A stretch of DNA of 64,000 nucleotides from Fidelibacterota bacterium (GCA_021734325.1 JAIPJF010000013.1:1-64000), one strand, 5' to 3'; shown: positions 35,914 through 44,216, counted from the first letter of the stretch. The notes: generated by a model from the letters alone, not told the origin. Numbers and translations are program-made.

Positions 35914-36758
35914 TACAGATATTCTCCCAGGGTCATGGATTGATCCCTACCCTGACGCAGATAGGCACTCACCCCCAGAAGTACGAGAACCATCAGTATG
36001 ATTGATAGAGATGAGCCAAATGACCAGTCCCTGACGGTCATAAACTGATTTTTGATCGTATTGCCGATCATGAAAGAATCCCTACCCCCTAAGATGTCTG
36101 GGACAACAAATGAACCCAAGGCCGGGATAAACACGAAAATAGAGCCTGCAATTATCCCTGGTGAGGCAAGAGGGAGCACAAGTTTCTTAAAAACCATAAA
36201 ACGATTTGCCCCAAGATTGGTAGCAGCCTCGAGCAGAGATATGTCCATTCTATCCATGGCTGCGATGATCGGTAAAATCATAAATGGAATTTCACCGTAG
36301 ACCAAGCCCAGTACAACGGCACCAGATGTATGGAGCAGTTGGAGGGGCTCATTTATTATCCCACTCCACAAAAGGAATGAATTAATCAATCCCTGCCTGC
36401 CAAGAATAGTAAACCAGGCAAATATTCTGACCAGAAAATTGGTCCAGAATGGCACCAGAACCAAAAGGGTAAGCAGAATTTTTCGCTTGGGATTCGAAAA
36501 TGAAATATAATAGGCCATGGGCAAACCGATAAGCAGGGATCCCAAGGTGGCAAGGACAGCAAAAATGAGGGACCTAATCAACACTTTTAAATAAAGGGGG
36601 TCCAGAATCAACAGATAATTTTTCAATGTAATGCCTTGACTCCAATCACGATTATGAGTGAAGCTCAAGATCAGAATAATAAGCACAGGCAGAATGAAAA
36701 AAACCGTCAGGAAAAAATAGGGAGGCAGGATCAGGGCTGAAGATTCTCGAATTTTCAT
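35913..36758 (-). CDS. potB: Spermidine/putrescine ABC transporter permease
   Basis: A 281-residue inner-membrane permease with six predicted helices, partner of PotC. Its EAA loop is LLEAATNLGANRFMVFKKLVLP (about 175-197), and the N-terminus has the typical PotB opening helix (FFLTVFFILPVLIILILSF). It starts 3 bp after potA and overlaps potC by 1 bp. Confidence 0.94.
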   Translation of the reverse strand: MKIRESSALILPPYFFLTVFFILPVLIILILSFTHNRDWSQGITLKNYLLILDPLYLKVLIRSLIFAVLATLGSLLIGLPMAYYISFSNPKRKILLTLLVLVPFWTNFLVRIFAWFTILGRQGLINSFLLWSGIINEPLQLLHTSGAVVLGLVYGEIPFMILPIIAAMDRMDISLLEAATNLGANRFMVFKKLVLPLASPGIIAGSIFVFIPALGSFVVPDILGGRDSFMIGNTIKNQFMTVRDWSFGSSLSIILMVLVLLGVSAYLRQGRDQSMTLGEYL

Positions 36759-36761
36759 TTA

Positions 36762-37853
36762 CTATTCAGGGAGTAAAGATCCAGCCCTCTTATTCCAGCA
36801 AGCATAAACCTGTTCCCCCTCCTGAAAGGATTCCAGATTGATACCAGATGGTAAATAATTCTGATGCATGATAGACAGGGTCTGATCATTTTCGAGATGA
36901 ACAATAAAAATGGAAGAGTCACCGTAGTAGACTTCGTTTGAGATCACACCCTTAAAACCCACCTCTTGGTTTCCAGGTCTTTCACGACGCATTTTTACTT
37001 GTTCCGGACGAATTCCAAAACATAGATCAGATGTCTCACAATTGGGGTTTGATAGATGACTGATAAATTGCAGACCTGTATTGGCGGTTAGTAACAGACC
37101 CTCATCTGTTTGTTCAAGATGATCAAGCTCAATAAAATTCATTTGGCCGATAAAACTGGCAACAAAGCGATTTTTTGGTCTTAAGTAAATATCATCAGGG
37201 GTCCCGATCTGTTGGATCTGGCCTTCATCCATGACGGCAATTCTGTCTGCCATGGTCAAAGCTTCTTCCTGATTATGGGTAATAAAAATAAAGGTAATTC
37301 CAATTTCACGCTGAAGATTGGCAAGCTCGACCTGCATTTGAAGTCGCAATTTCTCATCAAGAGCTGCCAGTGGTTCATCCAGCAAAAGTATTTCAGGTTG
37401 ATTCACCAGCGCTCGTGCCAGCGTCACCCGCTGCTGTTGCCCACCACTCAATTGTGCCGGGAAGCGTTTTTCAAATCCCTCCAGAGCAACAGTTTCAAGC
37501 ATATTTTTAATGCGCGCACTAATTTCGACTTCCGGTTTTTTACTCATTCGTAGTCCGAAAGCAATATTGTCAAAGACATTCAGGTGGGGGAAGAGCGCAT
37601 AGCTTTGGAAAACAGTTTTAATGTTCCGCTTATGGGGGGGGACTGAGACCAGGTTATTGCCATTGAGCTTGATCTCCCCTGAGTCAGGTGCATCAAACCC
37701 AGCGATCATCCGCAACGTGGTTGTTTTCCCACATCCAGATGGTCCCAGCAAGCAAAAGAATTCTCCCTTGAGAATATCAAGATTCAGATCCTTTACTGCA
37801 GCATAATCACCAAAAAGTTTGGTCAAGCCTCGAATTTCGAGCAAGTTATTCAA
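36762..37853 (-). CDS. potA: Spermidine/putrescine ABC transporter ATPase
   Basis: A 363-residue ATP-binding subunit that powers polyamine import. Walker A GPSGCGKT at 37-44, Q-loop FQSYALFPHLNVFDN, signature LSGGQQQRVTLARAL, Walker B ILLLDEPLAALD, then the switch His in FIFITHNQEEA. The C-terminal 120 residues form a TOBE/OB-type regulatory domain (for example CFGIRPEQVKMR), as in PotA and MalK. First gene of the potABCD unit; its promoter should lie in the 320 bp upstream. Confidence 0.95.
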   Translation of the reverse strand: MNNLLEIRGLTKLFGDYAAVKDLNLDILKGEFFCLLGPSGCGKTTTLRMIAGFDAPDSGEIKLNGNNLVSVPPHKRNIKTVFQSYALFPHLNVFDNIAFGLRMSKKPEVEISARIKNMLETVALEGFEKRFPAQLSGGQQQRVTLARALVNQPEILLLDEPLAALDEKLRLQMQVELANLQREIGITFIFITHNQEEALTMADRIAVMDEGQIQQIGTPDDIYLRPKNRFVASFIGQMNFIELDHLEQTDEGLLLTANTGLQFISHLSNPNCETSDLCFGIRPEQVKMRRERPGNQEVGFKGVISNEVYYGDSSIFIVHLENDQTLSIMHQNYLPSGINLESFQEGEQVYACWNKRAGSLLPE

Positions 37854-38173
37854 TCAATGGACCACTGATTTGAACAAGGTGTATCCCAAATTATGGTAAC
37901 ATGGAAAAGCGGATCGAAGGTGTCTAGCCTGAATATGCTCCCGGTAAATTTCCAACTCGCATATAACCCCTAATATTAGTATTGTGCATCTGGTGGAGTA
38001 ACGATCAAAGATTGGCATTAGAGGGAATGGAAACAAATCCTGCGAGCCACCAAATCAGTTATCGTTCATCAAGATATATATTCCAGATGCGACGTTTTAG
38101 ATGATAACTGAACCAGTTCCCCTGAGCAAGATGAATTTTCTGGACTTGAATAATTTGGTCCACTCCATAAATA
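37854..38173. other. Spacer upstream of potA with a long-loop inverted repeat
   Basis: No gene is supported in these 320 bp between the end of the PAP2 gene and the start of potA, both on the minus strand. They should hold the pot promoter. TCAGTTATC (38055-38063) and its reverse complement GATAACTGA (38103-38111) form a 9-bp inverted repeat separated by 39 bases, perhaps a looped operator. No known riboswitch is recognisable. Confidence 0.4.
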
Positions 38174-39175
38174 TCATGAAACTTTTTCACAGACGCCAAA
38201 TACAGGAGGACTCTTTGATATAATTCCTCGCTTTACCTGATATGCCCTCCACCAGATATCGATCTTTGGCGTCAGATACCAGACCAGGGTCACCAGGAAT
38301 AATCCAGCGTAAATATCAATGATATAATGATGTCGTAGATATACGGTCGCAACAATCAATGAGATACCAATAGGCAGAAAGACCCAGAATAGCAGTTTAT
38401 GAAATCTCCACGCCATTCCCAGAGTCAGAAAGGTGATCGTACAATGGAGTGATGGGAACGCCCCTCTTGCAGATGAAGAGCTGATATTGACAACTTTTCG
38501 GGCGCTGTCTGAGATGAGCGAGGTGCCTTTGAAAATATTGATGGTATACTGATCAGCGAGGGCAAGCCTGGGCGGGGCAGCCGGGAAAAGGATATAGAGC
38601 AAATAGCCCCCATAGTAGCACAACATCATCGTGAGCATGACGGTGCGGAACTGTCGGTCTTCCTTCTTGTAGTACATGTACATGACCAGAATGACTGTGA
38701 TCCAGAAATAGTTCATATATGCGAAAGACAGCCAGTCAGTCAACCATGGGGAGTAAAATTTCTCAGCCCACACCGTTGGTGAAACACCAAACATCCATTC
38801 ATCGATGGCATTAAGCTGAAAATGGACATCATTTGGATTGACAAAATGAATGGTGTCATGAAGGTTTGTGTAAATCGCAATGGCAAAAATAAATGGAGCC
38901 ACTTCCCGAATGAACTTGAAGATCCTTTTTTCAGGGCGAAACCATAGATACCAGTAAAAGATCACCATGAGTAAAAGTGTGACAAGGATACGCCAGATGC
39001 CGCCTTCAATCTTAACCGATCGTTCCACCGGAGAGGTGTAAAAATACCAGTTTGCTCTCAGAGTTATCAATATTGAGGGGATGAGAAAAACCAGGAAGAT
39101 GATTTCCTCAATTCGTAAGCTTTGTAAACGGCGTTTCCAGATTTCCATGTTTGAATTGCTTTCTATCTTCGGCAA
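38174..39175 (-). CDS. AUR1-like PAP2 membrane enzyme, paralogue B, in the inositol-lipid operon
   Basis: A 333-residue polytopic membrane protein, paralogous to that at 30786 (shared LRIEE, HFVNPNDVHF-like and PAPF blocks). Active site: GAFPSLHCTITFLTLGMAWRF, then YLRHHYIIDIYAG, the pattern of AUR1/inositol-phosphorylceramide synthases, with His nucleophile and His/Asp pair. Such enzymes swap a head group from phosphatidylinositol to a lipid acceptor or remove phosphate. It ends the operon behind inositol-3-phosphate synthase and a CDP-alcohol phosphatidyltransferase, starting 15 bp after the gene between. That context favours an inositol-lipid substrate. Phosphatase activity on PI-phosphate is the alternative. 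Confidence 0.85.
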   Translation of the reverse strand: MPKIESNSNMEIWKRRLQSLRIEEIIFLVFLIPSILITLRANWYFYTSPVERSVKIEGGIWRILVTLLLMVIFYWYLWFRPEKRIFKFIREVAPFIFAIAIYTNLHDTIHFVNPNDVHFQLNAIDEWMFGVSPTVWAEKFYSPWLTDWLSFAYMNYFWITVILVMYMYYKKEDRQFRTVMLTMMLCYYGGYLLYILFPAAPPRLALADQYTINIFKGTSLISDSARKVVNISSSSARGAFPSLHCTITFLTLGMAWRFHKLLFWVFLPIGISLIVATVYLRHHYIIDIYAGLFLVTLVWYLTPKIDIWWRAYQVKRGIISKSPPVFGVCEKVS

Positions 39176-39190
39176 AGAGGAATGTTATTG

Positions 39191-39571
39191 TTAGTCGCTG
39201 GGTATTTCTACGATACTGACAAAACCCAAAGCGGCCAGTGTATAAATCGAGCACCCCAGTACTGCACCGATCCCTACAGCCCAGATGGTTTTTCTGGTTG
39301 AAAGAACCATCACGCGAGCGAGTGCCATCCCAGTCCAGACGCCACCGGAAAAAGGAATCGCAGTGATAATCAGGGGTCCCAGCCATCCCAGTTGAATCAG
39401 TTGTGCACTCCATGCCCCGGTTTTTAGCTTTTCCTGAAATCTCTCGGATCGTTCTTTCAAGGCTCGAGTCCAGTTAAATCGATCCAGGGACCAGGTGAAT
39501 AGAAATTCGACTACTGCAATAAGTATGAATTCGCATATGACAACAATAATTGAGATTTCAATAATGCCCAA
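39191..39571 (-). CDS. Small multidrug-export-like (PF06695-type) membrane protein
   Basis: A 126-residue membrane protein with three or four helices in this form. AIPFSGGVWTGMALARVM, then an IGAVLGCSIY helix, matches the conserved C-terminal half of the so-called small multidrug export family, whose true role is unclear. The TTG start at 39571 probably truncates it. The frame stays open upstream to about 39667 and encodes LGKKVAFPLGILLGLG, like the family's PLG block; a CTG at 39667 or ATT at 39664 behind GAGGAAGAG could be the real start, overlapping the previous stop. It lies inside the inositol-lipid operon. Confidence 0.7.
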   Translation of the reverse strand: MGIIEISIIVVICEFILIAVVEFLFTWSLDRFNWTRALKERSERFQEKLKTGAWSAQLIQLGWLGPLIITAIPFSGGVWTGMALARVMVLSTRKTIWAVGIGAVLGCSIYTLAALGFVSIVEIPSD

Positions 39572-39663
39572 ACCAAGGAGAATTCCCAGAGGGAAGGCAA
39601 CCTTCTTGCCCAGGACGTATTGGGCTAAGGCTACGGAAAAAACAGCACCGATTTCCCGGGAAA

Positions 39664-40275
39664 TCAGCTTTGCTCTTCCTCAACTTGTTTGACCACCATC
39701 AGCCGTTGATAGGCAGTGTAATTGGTTCCGATGGCCAATATGATAATTCCCAGTTGCAGAATTATTTCAGAGCCCCAATATTCCACACCAATTGGATTCA
39801 GGATAGCAGCAAGGGAAAGAATAACGAATCTTTCAAAACGTTGCATCATTCCCACCAGGCGATCCACGCCAAGCGATTGGGCTCGTGCGCGAATATAACT
39901 GACCATCATAGATCCCATGAGGGCAAAAAGGGTCCAGAAGAACATGGAGCTGTCTCTGAAGTGAAAGGTGATCCCCATAAAGACAAACATTTCCACATAT
40001 CTGTCCAGACTGGAATCAAGGGTTGCTCCAAATTTACTGGAACGCTCACCTAAACGCGCAACAGTTCCATCAAGGGTATCCAAAATTCCACTGATGAGCA
40101 ACACAACGCCCCCCGTGGCGCTAAAGCCAACGAGGAAAAAGAAAGCGGATATCACTCCTATGATCGACGCGGTAAAGGATATGATATTTGGATTCTTACC
40201 TACCAGGGGTGTTCTGCTTACAATGGCTTTGACGCCAGTGTAATAGGCGTCAACCAGACCCTCTCTCAAATGCAT
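39664..40275 (-). CDS. CDP-alcohol phosphatidyltransferase, probable phosphatidylinositol phosphate synthase
   Basis: A 203-residue inner-membrane enzyme with six predicted helices. The complete signature D-x2-D-G-x2-A-R-x8-G-x3-D-x3-D is present, from DTLDGTVAR through FGATLDSSLD (about residues 67-92), binding two metals and the CDP-diacylglycerol. N-terminal NPNIISFTASIIG is typical of the PgsA/PIP-synthase group. Being 15 bp after the gene for inositol-3-phosphate synthase, it most likely joins inositol phosphate to CDP-diacylglycerol. Phosphatidylglycerophosphate synthase and di-inositol-phosphate synthase are alternatives, the latter less likely without the CTP:inositol-phosphate transferase. 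Confidence 0.85.
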   Translation of the reverse strand: MHLREGLVDAYYTGVKAIVSRTPLVGKNPNIISFTASIIGVISAFFFLVGFSATGGVVLLISGILDTLDGTVARLGERSSKFGATLDSSLDRYVEMFVFMGITFHFRDSSMFFWTLFALMGSMMVSYIRARAQSLGVDRLVGMMQRFERFVILSLAAILNPIGVEYWGSEIILQLGIIILAIGTNYTAYQRLMVVKQVEEEQS

Positions 40276-40290
40276 GATGATCCAGCAAAT

Positions 40291-41601
40291 TTATTCATAG
40301 CTATCATAATATTCATGCCCCAGGTGAGTGATCAATTCTTCTCCCATCATCCATCTTAATGTATTCTTCAGCTTGGTGAGCTGGATAAATAAGTCATGCT
40401 CAGGATAGAGATTCGGAGCCACCATTGGCGCTTTGAAATAAAAGGAAAGCCATTCCTGAATCCCCCGCATATTATTGCGAAGAGCCAGATCAGTGAAAAG
40501 CACCAGATCTAATACGATAGGTGCTGCAAGGATGGAATCCCGACAGAGAAAATCAATCTTAATCTGCATCTTGTAACCCATCCAGCCAAAGATATCAATA
40601 TTATCCCAACCTTCTTTTTGGTCCCCACGAGGAGGGTAATAATTGATCCGAACTTTATGGTAAAGGTCCTTATAGAGATCCGGATAGGTGTCAGGTTGGA
40701 GGATGTAGTCCAGAGCACCCTTTTTAGAGACTTCTTTGGATCGAAACGACATTGGATCATCCAATACTTCACCATCTCGATTCCCCAGAATATTGGTTGA
40801 GAACCAGCCTTCAACGCCGAGCATCCTGGATTTTAGTCCAGGCGCCAGAATGGTCTTGATCAGAGTTTGTCCTGTTTTGAAATCTTTCCCTGCGATGGGA
40901 AGTCCCTGTGCCATAGCCAGCTCCTGAATGGCCAGAGTGTCCACAGCCAAATTTGGGGCGCCCATTAAGAAGGGGACGCCACTTTTTAGCGCGGCATAGG
41001 CATAGATCATACTGGGAGCAATCAGAGGATCATTGTTCCTCAGGGCAGCCTCAAATTTTTCCAAACTACTATGGATCTCTGTCGGTTCAATATAGGCTTC
41101 AGTACTTGCACACCAGATCATGACATCGCGTGTGGTTCCATTTGTTTTTCTGAAATTTTCAATATCCTCCATGAGCATTTCAGCAAGCTGCATTTTGGTG
41201 GCGGCTGATTTTTTATTTGGACCATCTATGTTTTTTACATACTCGTGATCAAAAACTGCACTCATAGGTTTTATTTTTTCCAGAGCTTCTCTGGCTTGTT
41301 CTAGATCCGGGGGGCTTAAAACCTGAGCGTTGCAGGCTGCCTGATACGCATCTTCCTTAAAAATATCCCAGGCACCAAAAACCAAATCTGACAATTCTGC
41401 AAGAGGAACAAAGTCCTTGATCTTCGGACTACGATTTTCTGTGCGCTTTCCAAGCCGAATGGTGCCCATCTGGGTTAAACTTCCGATGGGTGGTGTTTGT
41501 TTTTTAATAATGGCATCAACACCAGCAATGAATGTTGTTGATACAGCCCCTAAACCAGGTATGAGTACACCCAGCTTCCCCTTTGGTGCTTTAAGATCCA
41601 C
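40291..41601 (-). CDS. ino1: Inositol-3-phosphate synthase (MIPS/INO1)
   Basis: Converts glucose 6-phosphate to inositol 3-phosphate with NAD as internal redox cofactor. About 436 residues. The NAD-binding N-terminus is KLGVLIPGLGAVSTTFIAGV, followed by the family blocks MIYAYAALKSGVPFLMGAPN, GKDFKTGQTLIKTILAPGLK, STNILGNRDGEVL and the C-terminal KMQIKIDFLCRDSILAAP. I start at GTG 41601, behind GAGAGGAG at 7 bp; TTG 41616 lies inside that site. It is the first gene of the operon and should feed the CDP-alcohol phosphatidyltransferase. Confidence 0.93.
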   Translation of the reverse strand: MDLKAPKGKLGVLIPGLGAVSTTFIAGVDAIIKKQTPPIGSLTQMGTIRLGKRTENRSPKIKDFVPLAELSDLVFGAWDIFKEDAYQAACNAQVLSPPDLEQAREALEKIKPMSAVFDHEYVKNIDGPNKKSAATKMQLAEMLMEDIENFRKTNGTTRDVMIWCASTEAYIEPTEIHSSLEKFEAALRNNDPLIAPSMIYAYAALKSGVPFLMGAPNLAVDTLAIQELAMAQGLPIAGKDFKTGQTLIKTILAPGLKSRMLGVEGWFSTNILGNRDGEVLDDPMSFRSKEVSKKGALDYILQPDTYPDLYKDLYHKVRINYYPPRGDQKEGWDNIDIFGWMGYKMQIKIDFLCRDSILAAPIVLDLVLFTDLALRNNMRGIQEWLSFYFKAPMVAPNLYPEHDLFIQLTKLKNTLRWMMGEELITHLGHEYYDSYE

Positions 41602-41703
41602 AGTGACTCCTCTCAATCTATCTTATTTAGCTGATTCATAAAACGGTACGGAAGTTAACCTGACAGGTGTTCATATCAAGCTGTGGATTAGCGTAATGCA
41701 TTG

Positions 41704-41719
41704 AAGAACAGGTGTTCTT
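41704..41719. promoter_or_regulatory. Palindrome of GAAC-N4-GTTC form in a divergent promoter region
   Basis: AAGAACA-GG-TGTTCTT is a perfect 16-bp palindrome with the core GAAC-N4-GTTC, the form of LexA boxes in Firmicutes and some other phyla. It lies 103 bp upstream of the inositol-phosphate synthase start and about 120 bp upstream of the NlpC/P60 lipoprotein start, between divergent genes. A LexA link is speculative; another dimeric regulator is equally possible. Confidence 0.4.
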
Positions 41720-41840
41720 TAATTAAGGAATCTAAAAAAATCGATGCAGCTGTATGTCTGCAGAAATAGCAGCATTGCACTGTGATGAGTAGGGAGTATA
41801 TTTTGCCACCTAAGGGGTACAACAATTCGGGAGATTGTTC

Positions 41841-43064
41841 ATGCTGCAAAAGAGATTAGTCTTTGTCGTGATTATCATCATTTTGATGAATGCGTGTAGT
41901 TCGCAAAAGGTTGGTGTTTATGATGATTTGAACAAAAGCAAGATGGAAAAATCATTTGACAAATATATGGGCACCCCCTACAGATGGGGCGGCACAGAAC
42001 CTGGGCGAGGAGTGGATTGTTCTGGTTTGACCTCCGGCGTATACAGGGATCAAGGTATTATCATACCCCGGACCTCTCAATTGCAGTATACCGTAGGGGA
42101 TGAGGTCTCCAAGGATGAAATCCAGTATGGAGATTTGCTCTTTTTTGATACGCTTGGGAAAGGTGTTACCCATGTCGGTGTGTACACAGGAAGAAATAAA
42201 ATGGTGCATGCCAGCACATCATCCGGGGTCGTTGAGGTTCCCGTGAATACGGATTACTGGAAGAAACGCTATATTGGTGCCAGGCGATTAACCGGCTCAG
42301 ATCTTAGGTCCGGCGAGGTCAGTGGAGAATTTCACCTGATGCCCAAAGCGTATCCGATGCAAATTCGACGGCTTATTGATGTTCCCACTGCAGATATCAT
42401 TGATAATCGCTTTATCGGTCTGAATATTCAAAATGACGCAGAGGGAAATTTACGTGTAGCCAGTGATATCAGTATCTGGAATCATTGGGAATGGGGCCTT
42501 GAGCTGCAGGTAAATAAATTTCTGTCCAAAGAGACACAAAACATGGGGGTTGAGTTGCCTTTTGTGAGTACGAAATTCAGGATCTGGGAGCAAAGAGGGA
42601 AAATATTGCCGTCCCTGGCAGTTGGTGCAGAAAGCAGCAGTCGCAAATGGACGGTGAGCGCAGAGGCTGATTCAGTTCGGAGACAATGGAGTCCAGCTCA
42701 TAATGCCTATGTCGTTGCCTCCTATAAATATAATCGATTCAGATTTCTACACATTGGCAGAGGTCGGTTAAGTGGGGGTATCGCGGCGACTGATCTGTTT
42801 GTCTATCATGATAAGAATGCTAATAATGATGGTTTGAATGATGTTTTTCTTTTCCTTGGTGTCGAGCAACAGATCACCAGACGTTTTCTGACAACCATGG
42901 AATTTGATCATATTTTTCTAAAGGATGTGGGAATCACATGGAATATGGGTTTCCAGTTTGCACTAAATAATACATCTAGTATTGCTTACACCTGGCGTAA
43001 TATCGGTGCCACCGAACGATCCATGGAACGAGCCATGCAGTTCACGTATATTCTCGACTACTAA
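41841..43064 (+). CDS. NlpC/P60 cell-wall peptidase lipoprotein fused to a beta-barrel-like domain
   Basis: A 407-residue protein with lipobox MNAC (C19), then an NlpC/P60 domain (about 35-155) that cleaves peptide bonds in peptidoglycan stems. The catalytic Cys60 is in DCSGL, with H111 (THVGVY) and H123 (MVHAST). YRWGGTEPGRG and GDLLFFD are standard family blocks. Residues 170-407 are beta-rich with alternating strands and GLNIQND/YNRFRF-type patterns, likely a small outer-membrane barrel or sandwich. Coupling of a P60 peptidase with such a domain is unusual; it would hold the enzyme at the outer membrane. ATG 41841 is used rather than TTG 41835. Confidence 0.86.
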   Translation: MLQKRLVFVVIIIILMNACSSQKVGVYDDLNKSKMEKSFDKYMGTPYRWGGTEPGRGVDCSGLTSGVYRDQGIIIPRTSQLQYTVGDEVSKDEIQYGDLLFFDTLGKGVTHVGVYTGRNKMVHASTSSGVVEVPVNTDYWKKRYIGARRLTGSDLRSGEVSGEFHLMPKAYPMQIRRLIDVPTADIIDNRFIGLNIQNDAEGNLRVASDISIWNHWEWGLELQVNKFLSKETQNMGVELPFVSTKFRIWEQRGKILPSLAVGAESSSRKWTVSAEADSVRRQWSPAHNAYVVASYKYNRFRFLHIGRGRLSGGIAATDLFVYHDKNANNDGLNDVFLFLGVEQQITRRFLTTMEFDHIFLKDVGITWNMGFQFALNNTSSIAYTWRNIGATERSMERAMQFTYILDY

Positions 43065-43075
43065 GGAGGAAAAAA

Positions 43076-43948
43076 ATGCCTTTTCGCTGGAGACCAGATG
43101 GAACCTACGTTAAGAAACTGTCACATACCCGTCGTATTATGCCCTTTCTCATGCATGGCAGAACCGAGTCCACCGTGTACTATGAGCAGCACATTGAAGT
43201 GGAAAAAGCGTGGAAGTACGTCGAAGAATTTCGGGGAAAGGCGGGTCTAAAAGCAAGTATTCTGCATTTTATCATCTGGCGGGCAGCTCAGGTGCTCGAT
43301 CAGCGTCCTGCATTAAATCGCTTCGTGGCTGGTCGTCGAATTTATCAACGCGAAGGGATCTGGGTAAGCTTCTCTATGAAAAAAGAGATGAATGATGATG
43401 CTCCTTTGGTGGTTGTCAAAAAGAAGATTGATCCGAGCTGGACTTTTGAAGAGACCGTCAGACAGATCCAGAGTGGCATAGAAAAGGGTCGTGCAGGCGG
43501 TAAATCAACCTCAGATAAAGAAATGGCCCTAGTCTTCAGTTTTCCCAATTTTATGGTCAGTTTTTTTACCTGGTTGCTGAAGACGGTCAATCATTTTGGA
43601 TGGTTGCCCAAATCTCTCATTCAGGCAGATGAACTGTTTGGGAGTGTATTTATTGCTAATCTTGGGAGTATTGGGCTCCAGCCAGCCTATCACCATCTCT
43701 ATGAATGGGGAGACATTCCTATTTTTATGGCCCTGGGAACCAATGAACCACGCATGATGCTGGATGATCGAGGTCGTCCTGCCGTAAAAGATATGATGAC
43801 CATTCGTTATAGCTTTGACGAACGTATCAATGATGGCTTTTACAGTATCAAAGCACTGGAATTGCTCAAACAACTGGTGGAGAACCCAGAGATGGAGATC
43901 CACTCAGAAAGGGACAATTCGCTGCCAGATGAAGCACCGGGGATATAA
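43076..43948 (+). CDS. Acyltransferase-fold (CAT/E2-like) protein lacking the catalytic histidine
   Basis: A 290-residue protein with the chloramphenicol-acetyltransferase/dihydrolipoamide-acyltransferase fold. KLSHTRRIMPFLMHGRTEST, ASILHFIIWRAAQVLDQRP and NRFVAGRRIY are recognisable fold blocks. The active-site motif, normally DHRxxDG, reads DERINDG, so the catalytic His is replaced by Glu. There is no lipoyl domain. It may act on a different substrate, or be non-catalytic. AAGGAGG precedes ATG 43076, 11 bp after the NlpC/P60 gene, so the two are probably cotranscribed. Confidence 0.8.
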   Translation: MPFRWRPDGTYVKKLSHTRRIMPFLMHGRTESTVYYEQHIEVEKAWKYVEEFRGKAGLKASILHFIIWRAAQVLDQRPALNRFVAGRRIYQREGIWVSFSMKKEMNDDAPLVVVKKKIDPSWTFEETVRQIQSGIEKGRAGGKSTSDKEMALVFSFPNFMVSFFTWLLKTVNHFGWLPKSLIQADELFGSVFIANLGSIGLQPAYHHLYEWGDIPIFMALGTNEPRMMLDDRGRPAVKDMMTIRYSFDERINDGFYSIKALELLKQLVENPEMEIHSERDNSLPDEAPGI

Positions 43949-43952
43949 TTAC

Positions 43953-43980
43953 GAATTATGAATTATGAATTATGAATTAT
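43953..43980 (+). repeat. Tandem 7-bp repeat (GAATTAT x4)
   Basis: Four perfect copies of GAATTAT at 43953-43980, followed by two degenerate copies (GAATGGT, GAATGAG) to 43994. The last copy contains the ribosome-binding site of the next gene (GAGGAG). Copy-number change by slippage would alter the spacing upstream of that site. Confidence 0.9.
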
Positions 43981-44003
43981 GAATGGTGAATGAGGAGCAA
44001 AAC

Positions 44004-44216
44004 ATGCAGCACGAAAACTGGCAATGTCCCAAATGCAAGAACGATGAGTTTGAAACCGATCAGTTCGCCGCAACGGGTGGTGGATTAACGAAGATATTTG
44101 ATATTCAGAACAAAAAATTCACGACAGTCACATGTACCCGCTGTAAATATACTGAGATTTATAAATCAGACCCGGGGAGCACCCTGGAAAATGTGCTTGA
44201 TTTCTTTACAACCTAA
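44004..44216 (+). CDS. Zinc-ribbon nucleic-acid-binding-type protein (PF09855-like)
   Basis: A 70-residue protein with two Cys pairs: CPKC near the N-terminus and CTRC further on. Between them the family pattern ATGGGLTKIFDIQNKKFTTV is clear. It ends in KYTEIYKSDPGS. This is the conserved zinc-ribbon family usually annotated as nucleic-acid-binding, without experimental function. ATG 44004, behind GAGGAG at proper spacing, is preferred over 43983, which lies in the repeat. Confidence 0.85.
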   Translation: MQHENWQCPKCKNDEFETDQFAATGGGLTKIFDIQNKKFTTVTCTRCKYTEIYKSDPGSTLENVLDFFTT

